Shown here: piece by piece, positions 1-10,971 of the stretch
How the letters are laid out: every line of letters starts with the position of its first letter
Numbering within the stretch: position 1 is the first letter of the stretch
Source: Megaleporinus macrocephalus
Taxonomy: Eukaryota; Chordata; Actinopteri; Characiformes; Anostomidae
DNA: 64,000 nucleotides
Direction: 5' to 3'
NCBI GenBank assembly: GCA_021613375.1
Contig: CM038720.1
Coordinates: forward strand, 41,828,949-41,892,948
Position numbers and translations under genes: made by a program
The notes under the pieces: generated by a model
What the model was told of the DNA's origin: nothing
Database searches by the model: none
What the model saw: the letters and a program-made list of their open reading frames with translations, nothing else

Positions 1-29
1 CGAGAGAACAGACGGTACGTGTACACACA

Positions 30-155
30 GACACACACTCACACACACACACATTCTCACACACACACACACACACATTCTCACACACACACACACACAT
101 TCTCACACACACACACTCACATGTATACACATATACACACACACACACTAGCACA
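30..155. repeat. (CA)n microsatellite with CATTCTCA interruptions
   Basis: Runs of CA are broken at regular intervals by ATTCTCA, giving a compound microsatellite. It is ordinary intronic simple repeat. Confidence 0.9.
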
Positions 156-948
156 CTCTCAATAAACATCAGGAGCACAGGCTCTGAACCTCACTCTCTC
201 AGCGGGCCCCTTCTCCCCCCCCCTCCTCCCCCTATTACAACAATTACCATCATAATTACTGCCCCCCCCACAGCGGAGGGGAAAGCAGGACACTGGCCCC
301 TGTTGTGCCCTGTTTAATGGCCCCCACTGAGGCTGAGCTTGGCTGGGTCCCCTGCTGGCTGACGTTAGCCTCGTCGCCTCGTTAGCGCGCTGCAGTTAGC
401 TGGCGCTGCGCTCCTCTCTAAACAAGTTTAAAGCTCACTCTGCTCGAGTGGCTCCGCGGCAGCCACCGCGGTGAAGACAGCAGCCAGCCAGAAAACCCCA
501 ACTCGCATTTTCAGCAGCCTCGTTTTCAAACTTGAGCAGAGAGCAGATGTGAGGAGAACGTTAGCGTAAGAACTAGTATGCTAACTAAACATCAGCAACG
601 AGGTCTGTGAAGAACATCTGCTGGACTCTAATCAGATCATATATTTGATAATGATGGACGTTTTGAGGACGTGGTGTTTGAATTTATGCTGAATCCCTAG
701 AAATCAGAGGGGCATGTGTGGCCTGGGAAGCGCCCTCTAGTGGTCCGCAGGTCTGTACTCAGGGGGAGGCAGTGGTTCTTTATGGGGTGTAACGTTACTT
801 TATATAATTATAACTAATATAAATCATCTCATCATCAGTCTAAGACTAAGCTCCAGTACTGACAGCTCCAGTACAGACGGTCAGCTGCTCAGAGATCTGG
901 ACCCACTTCCAGCCCAACTCTGGTCCAGTTCACTGCTGGTGCTGCTGC

Positions 949-1461
949 TGCTAAACACCAAACCAGACCCCCAATAACAGACACGTCTGATTCAGCTCCT
1001 CCAGCATCAGACACCCGAGCAGCTAAACACCAAACCAGACCCCCAATAACAGACACATCTGATTCAGCTCCTCCAGCATCAGACACCCGAGCAGCTAAAC
1101 ACCAAACCAGACCCCCAATAACAGACACGTCTGATTCAGCTCCTCCAGCATCAGACACCCGAGCAGCTAAACACCAAACCAGACCCCCAATAACAGACAC
1201 GTCTGATTCAGCTCCTCCAGCATCAGACACCCGAGCAGCTAAACACCAAACCAGACCCCCAATAACAGACACGTCTGATTCAGCTCCTCCAGCATCAGAC
1301 ACCCGAGCAGCTAAACACCAAACCAGACCCCCAATAACAGACACGTCTGATTCAGCTCCTCCAGCATCAGACACCCGAGCAGATAAACACCAAACCAGAC
1401 CCCCAATAACAGACACGTCTGATTCAGCTCCTCCAGCATCAGACACCCGAGCAGCTAAACT
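949..1461. repeat. 72-bp minisatellite, about 7 copies
   Basis: A 72-bp unit starting CAGCTAAACACCAAACCAGA repeats about seven times with only a few substitutions, such as an A for G near 1058 and a C to A change near 1383. Because 72 is a multiple of three, one frame of the minus strand stays open over the whole array (191 codons, a 24-residue repeat). That frame has no family resemblance and no splice context, so I treat it as non-coding. Confidence 0.9.
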
Positions 1462-1950
1462 CACACTGATACAGAAGCAGAAACCAGCTTTATTATTAGT
1501 GCTGACTGAGTAGGCAGCACTAATAGGCAGGATCAGGCAGAATCAGAGAGTTTCAGTGGGCGGAGTCAGAGAGGTTCAGCTGTTTCACACAAATCACTAA
1601 AACCCTCCAAACTAACCCTCAAACAGTGACCCCTAGTGTTAAACCCAGTGGAGCATCTTCAGTGAGAACATAGCAGCTCCAGATCAGCATCCAACATCTA
1701 CACCTACATTACTACTGTTCTACACCATCACTGCAGATTCTGATTGTATGATTGAAGGTTATTGGATGATCTGATCTGTTACCGTCTCTGAGTCTCAGGG
1801 TTTCAGTGTCAGAACTTCAGAAAGTAAAGAAAACTGCAGTTTAAACTGTAGATGTTAGTGTTTCTGTAGGCCGGTGGGCCCTGGGATGGAAAAGGTTGGG
1901 ACTGTTTTACGTCCTGGAATATAGAATATTGGGTTTCCAGACTTGGAGAA

Positions 1951-2410
1951 GATATAGAACATAATGAGTGCTGGAGAAGTCATGGACCTTCCTTCATGTG
2001 GTTCATCATCTCCTCACATTTAAAGAGTTTACTGATATGAACCTCGGTTAGATAAGCAGTTACATTCCAGATGGTCACTCCACAAACTCTGTGGAAGATG
2101 TTTTGACATTCGGACACTGGAGAAGACAAATTAAGCCAAATCAAAAGGAAGTAGGAACTTTAAGAAGTGACCGTTCTGCACTGACTTTTACTTTTAAACA
2201 GTGGGATCTAACTGCTCACCACGTGTCTGTGAGGAACAGGGACGAGTCATTTGCTTAAAATCCATAAAACCAAGAAAACCAATGGCTCTGGCTCACAGTG
2301 AAGAAGTCATCTCAGCTACTTCTTAAAGTTCCTATTTTCTTTTGATTTGGCTTAATTCATCTTCTCCACTGTCTGAATGTCAAAACATCTTCCACAGAGT
2401 TTTGTGAGAA
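1951..2410. mobile_element. foldback interspersed repeat, copy 1
   Basis: The segment around 2092-2172 (CTCTGTGGAAGATGTTTTGA and onward) recurs as its reverse complement at 2320-2405, giving an inverted repeat of about 80 bp with a loop of about 150 bp. A second, partly rearranged copy is at 6841-7550. It carries no coding sequence and resembles a non-autonomous DNA element. The family name is unknown to me. Confidence 0.7.
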
Positions 2411-2429
2411 TCTGATAATGTTTTAGATT

Positions 2430-3380
2430 ATATTTATGTAGAAACACACTCTCCACTGTATCAGCTCCACTGACCATACAGGACCTCCACTCACTGTATA
2501 CTGTATCAGCTCCACTGACCATACAGGACCTCCACTCACTGTAGGACCTCCACTCACTGTCCACTGTATCAGCTCCACTGACCATACAGGAGCTCCACTT
2601 ACAGACTGTAGTTCATCTGATTCTCTGTATACTTTATTACTCTGTTCTTTAATGATCAGGACCCCCACAGGACCACCACAGAGCAGATACTATTAGGGAG
2701 GTGGGTCATTCTCAGCACTGCAGTGACACTGACGTGGTGGTGGGTTAGTTAGTGTGTGTTGTGCTGGTGTGAGTGGATCAGACACAGCAGTGCTGCTGCT
2801 GCTGGAGTGTTTAAACACTGTGTCCACTCACTGTCCACTCTATTAGACACTCCTACTACTTGCTGGTCCACCTTGTAGATGTAAAGTCAGAGACAGTAGC
2901 TCATCTGCTGCTGCACAGTTTGTCCTGCCCACAGGACACTGCTGTGGACACCAGCACAACATACACTAACTAACACACCACCACCACATCAGTGTCACTG
3001 CAGTGCTGAGAATGATCCACCTCCCTAATAGTATGTGCTCTGTGGGGGTCCTGTGGGGGTCCTGATCATTAAAGAACAGAGTAATAAAGTATACAGAGAA
3101 TCAGATGAACTACAGTCTGTAAGTGGAGCTCCTGTATGGTCAGTGGAGCTGATACAGTGGACAGTGAGTGGAGGTCCTGTATGGTCAGTGGAGCTGATAC
3201 AGTGGACAGTGAGTGGAGGTCCTGTATGGTCAGTGGAGCTGATACAGTGGACAGTGAGTGGAGGTCCTGTATGGTCAGTGGAGCTGATACAGTGGACAGT
3301 GAGTGGAGGTCCTGTATGGTCAGTGGAGCTGATACAGTGGACAGTGAGTGTAGGTCCTGTATGGTCAGTGGAGCTGATTA
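2430..3380. mobile_element. large palindromic element with minisatellite ends
   Basis: Left arm (2430-2770) and right arm (2948-3380) are reverse complements over about 170 bp of complex sequence, including CACTGCAGTGACACTGA and its complement. The arms continue outward into the same 45-bp minisatellite in opposite orientation: about 3 units at 2456-2600 and about 6 units at 3125-3380. The unit contains GTCCTGTATGGTCAGTGGAG. The central loop is 2771-2947. This is a non-autonomous foldback DNA transposon of a kind common in fish introns. The open frames across the arms are repeat artefacts. Confidence 0.8.
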
Positions 3381-3540
3381 GATATGTATATATACATTGA
3401 GTGCTGTATACGTATATACTGGTATAGCACAAGCACTATACTAGAGGTTTTTGTTAGTGTACTGTATGTAATGTAATATCTGTGTAATACTGACTCCAGT
3501 GAACGGATGTGTTGGTGTAGGTGTCTGCTGCAGTGTTCAG

Positions 3541-3713
3541 TCTGGCAGGATTGGATGTTCTCTCTGGGCTACATCAACCCGAAGAACCCAGAAGAACAGA
3601 AGATCACTGAGATGGTCTACAACATCTTCCGCATCCTGCTGTACCACGCCATCAAGTACGAGTGGGGCGGCTGGCGCGTGTGGGTGGACACCCTCAGCAT
3701 CGCTCACTCTAAG
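3541..3713 (+). CDS. nbea: nbea window exon 1 (end of N-terminal scaffold)
   Basis: Encodes residues 1-58 of the part seen here, including [31 protein letters not shown] and [20 protein letters not shown]. This matches the conserved stretch just before the AKAP linker of neurobeachin, the end of the helical N-terminal region. I place the acceptor after TTCAG at 3540 because this keeps the expected Ser-Val-Trp across the junction. An alternative AG lies at 3532-3533 and would add Cys-Ser. The donor AAG|GTTCGA is weak. Confidence 0.93.
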
Positions 3714-4038
3714 GTTCGAACCACATTCCATCCTGTACTTACTGATATAATGATATACAAATACGACTCAGCTGTACATCATTCACGCGTATTCTTTACA
3801 CAGCACCATTCAGACCTCTGTAATCACTCGTCATAGTAAAGCTTTATTCAGTTCATGTACAGTATAAACTCATAGTGTGGATTTAAATACAAGCTGTTTG
3901 CCAGCGGGGTAAAGACTGTATTCAGTATTTTGGGTGTTATATGAATAAAGCAATGAGCTGCAAGAAGTTGTTTACAGGTAGGAGGTATCGTTAGGCATGG
4001 AACGTGTATTAAACTCACTGTAACACATGAGCTCTAAT

Positions 4039-6463
4039 AGATACACGCCCCTCCCAGTGAGATATACGTGGGATACACGCCCCTCCCAGTGAGATATACG
4101 TGGGATACACACCCCTCCCCGTGAGATATACGTGGGATACACGCCCCTCCCAGTGAGATATACGTGGGATACACGCCCCTCCCCGTGAGATATACGTGGG
4201 ATACACAGCCCTCCCCGTGAGATATACGTGGGATACACGCCCCTCCCAGTGAGATATATACGTGGGATACACGCCCCTCCCAGTGAGATATACGTGGGAT
4301 ACACGCCCCTCCCAGTGAGATATACGTGGGATACACGCCCCTCCCAGTGAGATATACGTGGGATACACACCCCTCCCCGTGAGATATACGTGGGATACAC
4401 GCCCCTCTCCGTGAGATATACGTGGGATACACGCCCCTCCCAGTGAGATATACGTGGGATACACGCCCCTCTCCGTGAGATATACGTGGGATACACGCCC
4501 CTCTCCGTGAGATATACGTGGGATACACGCCCCTCTCCGTGAGATATACGTGGGATACACGCCCCTCCCAGTGAGATATACGTGGGATGCACGCCCCTCC
4601 CCGTGAGATATACGTGGGATACACGCCCCTCCCAGTGAGATATACGTGGGATACACGCCCCTCCCCGTGAGATATACGTGGGATACACGCCCCTCTCCGT
4701 GAGATATACGTGGGATACACGCCCCTCTCCGTGAGATATACGTGGGATACACGCCCCTCCCAGTGAGATATACGTGGGATACACGCCCCTCTCCGTGAGA
4801 TATACGTGGGATACACGCCCCTCCCCGTGAGATATACGTGGGATACACGCCCCTCTCCGTGAGATATACGTGGGATACACGCCCCTCCCAGTGAGATATA
4901 CGTGGGATGCACGCCCCTCCCCGTGAGATATATACGTGGGATACACGCCCCTCTCCGTGAGATATACGTGGGATACACGCCCCTCCCAGTGAGATATACG
5001 TGGGATGCACGCCCCTCCCCGTGAGATATATACGTGGGATACACGCCCCTCTCCGTGAGATATACGTGGGATACACGCCCCTCCCAGTGAGATATACGTG
5101 GGATACACGCCCCTCCCCGTGAGATATACGTGGGATACACGCCCCTCCCCGTGAGATATACGTGGGATACACGCCCCTCCCCGTGAGATATACGTGGGAT
5201 ACACGCCCCTCCCAGTGAGATATACGTGGGATACACGCCCCTCCCAGTGAGATATACGTGGGATACACGCCCCTCTCCGTGAGATATACGTGGGATACAC
5301 GCCCCTCCCCGTGAGATATACGTGGGATGCACGCCCCTCCCCGTGAGATATACGTGGGATACACGCCCCTCTCCGTGAGATATACGTGGGATACACGCTC
5401 CTCCCAGTGAGATATATACGTGGGATACACGCCCCTCCCAGTGAGATATACGTGGGATACACGCCCCTCCCCGTGAGATATACGTGGGATACACGCCCCT
5501 CCCTGTGAGATATACATGGAATACATGCTCCTCCCCGTGAGATATACGTGGGATACACGCCCCTCTCCGTGAGATATACGTGGGATACATGCCTCTCCCA
5601 GTGAGATATATACGTGGGATACACGCCCCTCCCAGTGAGATATATACGTGGGATACACGCCCCTCCCAGTGAGATATACGTGGGATACACACCCCTCCCA
5701 GTGAGATATATACGTGGGATACACGCCCCTCCCAGTGAGATATACGTGGGATACACGCCCCTCCCAGTGAGATATACGTGGGATACACGCCCCTCCCAGT
5801 GAGATATATACGTGGGATACACGCCCCTCCCAGTGAGATATACGTGGGATACATGCTCCTCCCCGTGAGATATACGTGGGATACACGCTCCTCCCAGTGA
5901 GATATATACGTGGGATACACGCCCCTCCCAGTGAGATATATACGTGGGATACACGCCCCTCCCAGTGAGATATACGTGGGATACACGCCCCTCCCAGTGA
6001 GATATATACGTGGGATACACGCCCCTCCCAGTGAGATATACGTGGGATACACGCCCCTCCCAGTGAGATATACGTGGGATACACGCCCCTCCCAGTGAGA
6101 TATACGTGGGATACACGCCCCTCCCAGTGAGATATACGTGGGATACACGCCCCTCCCAGTGAGATATACGTGGGATACACGCCCCTCCCCGTGAGATATA
6201 CGTGGGATACACGCCTCTCCCAGTGAGATATACGTGGGATACACGCCCCTCCCAGTGAGATATATACGTGGGATACACGCCCCTCCCAGTGAGATATATA
6301 CGTGGGATACACGCCCCTCCCCGTGAGATATACGTGGGATACACGCCCCTCCCAGTGAGATATACGTGGGATACACGCCCCTCCCAGTGAGATATACGTG
6401 GGATACACGCCCCTCCCAGTGAGATATACGTGGGATACACGCCCCTCCCCGTGAGATATATGT
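4039..6463. repeat. 32/34-bp minisatellite, about 75 units
   Basis: The unit reads GAGATATACGTGGGATACAC followed by GCCCCTCCCAGT. Variants differ at CCCAGT, CCCCGT or CTCCGT, and some carry an extra TA that makes 34 bp. Because 32 and 34 are not multiples of three, the translation cycles through the frames, and all three minus-strand frames stay open for 780-852 codons. The unit simply lacks stops on that strand. The CpG and palindromic TATACGTG parts are conserved in nearly every unit. Confidence 0.95.
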
Positions 6464-6479
6464 GGCTGCTTTAAATTAA

Positions 6480-6845
6480 GAAGTTTTTTGCCATCGACTT
6501 TTCTAATTTCAAAGCACGCCGTCCGAACAAGCCTTTCTCTCTGACTTTCTTTACTCTCCGACTGCGGATTCACGCTCTCTCACTTGTTTGCGCACCACGC
6601 TCCCAAATCTGCTCAGACCTGATTGGCTGAGGAGTGCCTTTGTTGATCTTACAGCGCACGCGATTGGTCTGTAAGTTTACAGTACTGCAAAGCCTGTTTA
6701 CCGTAAAGACGAGAAAAGCTTTGCCGCTTAAAATACACACTGTCGAACTTAAATCGTTCACAATAGTTTATCGCTTTGGGTCCGCATTGGACAACGTCTG
6801 GGTCCGGGCCCGGACCGCGGTCCACCTATTAGTGACCTCTGATAT
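6480..6845. mobile_element. probable hAT-like element fragment
   Basis: The right end contains GGTCCGGGCCCGGACCGCGG, followed by a CACCTATTAGTGACCTCTG motif. I associate this with ends of fish hAT-type elements, from memory. Two ATTGG boxes lie at about 6620-6670. No transposase is visible. The call is tentative. Confidence 0.4.
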
Positions 6846-7082
6846 AGAACATAATGAGTGCTAGGGATGTACGAAGATATAGAAATATCGAGTATCGGTT
6901 CTCAAAATCACAGTCTCAATACACAGACTCCTGGCAGACAGTAAATCACTAGATGGCAGTGTTGTAATCCATTTTCAGCTCCACTCCAATATTAACAAGC
7001 AGTACAAGGACGCAGTGCTATTGTAAACATTTACAAACCTGTTTATACAGTGGTGTGTTTTAATATTAGGATTTGAAAAATC

Positions 7083-7127
<45 letters not shown>

Positions 7128-7550
7128 TTGCAATATTGTGATATATTGAATTGTGATTGCTGTATCACGATTATTGTATCGCCAGGTTCTTGCCAATACA
7201 GAGCCCTAATCAGTGCAGGAAAAGTCATGGACCTTCCTTCATCTGGTTCATCTCCTCACATTTAAAGCGTTTACTGATATGAACCTCAGTTAGATAAGGA
7301 GTTACATTCCAGATGGTCACTTTACAATCTCTGTGGAAGATGTTTTGACATTCAGACACTGGAGAAGACAAATTAAGCCAAATCAAAAGTAGGAACTTTA
7401 ACAAGTAGCTGAGATGACTTCTTCATTGTGAGTCACAGCCATAGGTTTCTTGGTTTTTGTGAATTTTAAGCAAATGACTCATCCCTGTTCCTCACGGACA
7501 CTTGGTGAGCAGTTAGATCCCACTGTTTAAAAGTAAACGTGTCCCAAAGT
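6841..7550. mobile_element. foldback interspersed repeat, copy 2, interrupted
   Basis: Sequence from GATATAGAACATAATGAGTG and again from 7216 onward matches copy 1 at 1951-2260 closely. It is interrupted by the 347-bp insert at 6861-7207. The inner part after about 7400 is inverted relative to copy 1, as expected for a foldback element that has flipped. Confidence 0.7.
6861..7207. mobile_element. 347-bp hAT-type MITE nested in repeat copy 2
   Basis: The insert begins CTAGGGATGTACG and ends CAGAGCCCT. It is flanked by AATGAGTG (6853-6860) and AATCAGTG (7208-7215), which match at 7 of 8 bases, the 8-bp target duplication expected of hAT elements. The empty site is preserved at 1963-1972. A (TA)n tract lies inside (7085-7127). 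No coding sequence. Confidence 0.75.
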
Positions 7551-7764
7551 CTTAAAATCAGTGTGTAACATTAGTACTGAGTATTAAAAGATGCTAGTGT
7601 TGCTGAGTAATCAGGGACTGTTGATGGAATTCAGAAGCCGTTTACTGTATATTGCAGTTATTTTATAACAGTCTATTCAGAGCACAGTGGTTTTAGTATT
7701 GTGGCACAGTAATGAAGTTAATTAGCAGTGAGTCGGTCACGGGTGTGCCTAATATTTATATATG

Positions 7765-8261
7765 AGGTCAGTCGTGGGCTGGAGGTCAGAGAACTGGATT
7801 GGAAGGGAAAGGTTGTTAGTTTGATTCCCTGAACTGACAGGACACGACCCTCGAACACCAAACCCCTTAAATGCTCCCTGGGTACTGTGGTTAGGGCTAA
7901 TCACTGCCCCCTAGTGTGTGTGTTCACTAGTGTATGTGTGTGTGTGTATGTGGGTGGTTTACTGATCCATAGTGTGTGTGTTTACTAGTGTGTGTGGGTG
8001 GTGTTGCATTTCAGTGCCCCCTAGTGTTTGTGTTTTCTACTGTGTGTATGTATGTGGGTGTTTCACTGCCCCCTAGTGTTTGATGTGGGTATTTCACTGC
8101 CTCCTAGTGTTTGTGTTGACTTGTGTGTGTCTGTGTGTGTGTTTCACTGTCCCCTAGTGTGTGTGTTCACTAGTGTGTGTTTGTGTATGTGGGTGTTTCA
8201 CTGCCTCCTAGTGTTTGTGTTCACTAGTGTGTGTTTGTGTATGTGGGTGTTTCACTGACCC

Positions 8262-8339
<78 letters not shown>

Positions 8340-8445
8340 TGTGTGTTTCACTGTCCCCTAGTGTGTGTTTGTGTATGTGGGTGTTTCACTGCCTCCTAGT
8401 GTGTGTGTTCACTGGTGTATGTGGGTGTTTCACTGCCCTCTAGTG
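7765..8445 (+). mobile_element. tRNA-like SINE with expanded GT-rich tail
   Basis: The head (7767-7890) has an A-box-like GTCGTGGGCTGGAGG and a B-box-like TAGTTTGATTCCC, then ACAGGACACGACCCT. The same head recurs at 53103 and, in part, at 24768. The tail is a tandem of CACTGCCCCCTAGTG, TTCACTAGTGTG and GTATGTGGGTGTTT units, and holds a pure (GT)n tract at about 8264-8331. The head similarity between copies supports a SINE. Polymerase III promoter boxes are inferred by eye. Confidence 0.6.
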
Positions 8446-9305
8446 TATCTGAGTAGAATAGTCTGTTTTCTAATGATAATGATCTACTTATGTACTTTTT
8501 TTCTGAAGTTATGAATAAAAAAATAAAAGAATGACTAATTAGTTTTTAGTTCTCAGTGCTGAACAGCTTTTCACCATCGTTTTAGGACTTTCTGAGTCTC
8601 TCTGATTGTTCTGGACGCGTCTGACATTCCTTCATTCTTAATTCACAGCTTCCTGCTGTTACACTGTTTATAGAAAAGCTGTGAAGTTGCACAGGACGAG
8701 CATATTTCAGTCATTTCATACACTTCTCTGCAGCGGAATCTTTAAAACCATGATTCCAGAGTGTTTAACAGCTGTGTCAGACTTCTGAACGACAGCGCAT
8801 GATTGGCTGGTTATTATTAGTATTTATAAGTATCAGCAGTTGTCTCAGTGGCCCATCAAAAGTTTGGAGACGTCTAGTTTTGCAGAATGATTTTAACAAA
8901 TGTACAGACGTACTGCGGAATAAGCCTGCTCGTCGTCATCAGCACTCAAACACTCAAACCTTTCAGCTGTTAAACGCACAGATGGACGGTCTTTCTTCTG
9001 GTGATGTTAACAGCTGAACACCATCGAGTCTGTCAGATCAGTAAGTGTAAAACAGTCCATACCAAGAGACACGCTGATAATTATGAAGCTTAGTGTTGCA
9101 AATTATTAGTTAACAGCTGTTTAGTGTTACTGAAAACTTAAAGACTCATCAAAAATTTCCCACCAGAGCAAAAAGTCCTCAAACGTTTTAAATGTATTAT
9201 GTGTAATTATAAGTGCACTGGTTTATAGATAGATAAATAGATTTACTGTAAATAAAAGCTATCTATCTATCTATTGGCGGACAACAGTGTAAGCTTCTCT
9301 TTGTG

Positions 9306-9535
9306 GAAACAACCCAGTATTATTATCAGTTCTCATCTAATACCTGCTTTGACTGCTCAGTACTTCATTAAGCTAAATCAAGATTTGCTGCTGAAGGAAC
9401 TGAACACATTCATACAATGTCTGGGGCGTCCAGGAGAAATCTGGAACCTAACTTTGTTCTTCAAACTGGATCAAGATCTGATCTACTTCTCTCACAATAA
9501 CATATTCATGATACTTTGTATTGTATGTATGATAT
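9306..9535 (+). repeat. interspersed repeat, near-identical to 47872-48092
   Basis: About 220 bp match the reverse complement of 47872-48092 with only a handful of differences. Both copies keep the same open frame of about 70 codons (QPSIIISSHLIPALTAQYF and onward). The frame has no recognised domain and the high DNA identity alone explains its conservation. It is likely a young, unnamed transposon piece. Confidence 0.7.
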
Positions 9536-10624
9536 ATATATATATATAAACAGGAAAGTGCATGGCCATCCTAGACATAATGTATTAAAGGGTATCTTAA
9601 ACGCACGTGATCTATAAATGATTAAAAAGACTAAGAGTCTACGCTCTGACTCGACTTTTAGAGGCACAAATGACACGTACCCTACACGCCTCACAGATAA
9701 GAACTTGGACAATTTGTGGACTATATAGATTTTGACTAAGAGTCGTTTGAGAAGCAGCTACCTGTGTTTAAAGCTCCGCGGTATCGAGAACAGTCTTCTA
9801 CACTGGACGATTAATAAACAGTTATGTGACTCTACTGACAGAAACATGTTAAAGCCTCAGCGTTAAATACAGATACACACGGAGCCTTCTGTCTGTACTC
9901 TGCGTTCATTCCATACATACATTCGTTTTCGTAAAGCTTACGGACACAGACTGAGTGGAGCAATACCACTGGAGACCATGGGGGGCAGTGCAAGACGCGA
10001 CCATTTCCATACGGAGAAGAAACGGTGGAACTTTCTGAAGAGCGGTTCTGCACGTTCATTAGAAATTCCCCGAAATAGCTTCTCCGCAGAGACAAACAGT
10101 CGTGTTTCTTTGTATTTGAAGTAAATAAAGAACTACGAGCTTATCCACCACAGACATGTTTCATTTACTCCAAACTGCCCTATACTGGATGTGTTGCTCA
10201 GCTACCATGTCAACGGAGCTGATGCAGAGATAGCTATATTGCCTCAAATATAATTATAATATAATTAGCCTTTAATAATAATTTAATCATTTTGAAATCT
10301 GTGTTTCTGTGTGAAATACTATCACAAATTTAGATGCACACAGATAAATCCATGCTTTTCAGTAGGCGGGGCCATCTTTGCGATGCATTGGCACACATTA
10401 TGCTAATCGACGTGATTTCCTAATCGATTACGAGGGCGCGTCACCCCAGCCCTAGTGAACATACACTTATTGATCAGATAAAGACTTTAACACTATCAGC
10501 TCAGGTGCCTAAAACCTTTAGACAGTCGTGTATGTGTGTCATTATTTGCTATGTAAAGGACTGAAGTAGCACTAACTTGCCTCACGTTATTCATCTCAAC
10601 ATCTCATTGGGTTCCATCGCTGGC

Positions 10625-10900
10625 CACTTACATTTACATTGAGGGCCTTTAGCAGACGTTCTCATCCAGAGCGACCTACAGAGGTGCTGTGTGTCGGTCA
10701 GAGTATGTATCTCTAGATAGTACAAACAGGTTTAAGTCCAAACTACACTTCAGCTCAAACACTGCTAGAAAGAAGGGCCAGTACTGATACCTGGAGAGAA
10801 GACATACAGTACAAGTGCAACACCTAGGAATACCTAGCAAGACAGAAGGCCCTGCAGAGAAGAGAATAAAATACAAAACTTAATAGAAGATTGATTGTGT
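10625..10900. mobile_element. common fish interspersed repeat fragment
   Basis: TTTAGCAGACGTTCTCATCC and AGAGCGACCTACAGAGGTGC resemble a very widespread teleost repeat tail (TTTAGCAGACGCTTTTATCC type, from memory). The rest, to about 10900, has no coding potential that I trust. Confidence 0.5.
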
Positions 10901-10971
10901 GTGATATGTGAGCCACTGAGCACTTAGTTAAGAACAGCTGCTGAGTCTGAGAGTGTTGTGTGCTCTGACAG

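Larger units (their letters stand above)
1..3540. other. upstream nbea intron, partial
   Basis: No exon is visible here. The stretch holds CA/CACTC microsatellite DNA (30-155), a CpG-denser unique patch (about 340-500), a 72-bp tandem repeat (949-1461), a foldback element (1951-2410) and a palindromic element with minisatellite arms (2430-3380). The rest (1470-1950) looks like unique intron sequence. Confidence 0.7.
3714..10971 (+). other. nbea intron after exon 1
   Basis: A 7.3-kb intron. It holds a 32/34-bp minisatellite (4039-6463), a GC-rich hAT-like fragment (about 6480-6845), a nested MITE (6861-7207) inside a foldback repeat (6841-7550), a SINE-like unit with a GT-rich tail (7765-8445), an interspersed repeat shared with 47.9 kb (9306-9535) and a common fish repeat (10625-10680). 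Sequence at 8460-9300 and 9540-10600 shows nothing I recognise except a fragment near 10455-10520. That fragment is the reverse of the GATCAATAAGTGT motif also seen near 23860 and 47800. Confidence 0.75.

Noticed and set aside
1..14. Possible exon end at the window start (GACG|GTACGT)
   Set aside because: The donor-like match is good, but the 14 bases give no residues matching those expected before exon 1 and there is too little sequence to judge.
340..500. CpG island or internal promoter
   Set aside because: CpG is only locally denser, over about 150 bp, and no transcript start or coding exon follows; too weak to annotate.
3534..3540. Alternative acceptor of exon 1 after CTGCAG at 3533
   Set aside because: It would insert Cys-Ser before Val-Trp and change the phase; the TTCAG at 3540 keeps the expected join. 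It remains possible as a minor site.
3972..6573. Three overlapping minus-strand open frames of 780-852 codons
   Set aside because: They are translations of the 32/34-bp minisatellite in all three frames; the unit has no stop on that strand and there is no gene-like sequence.
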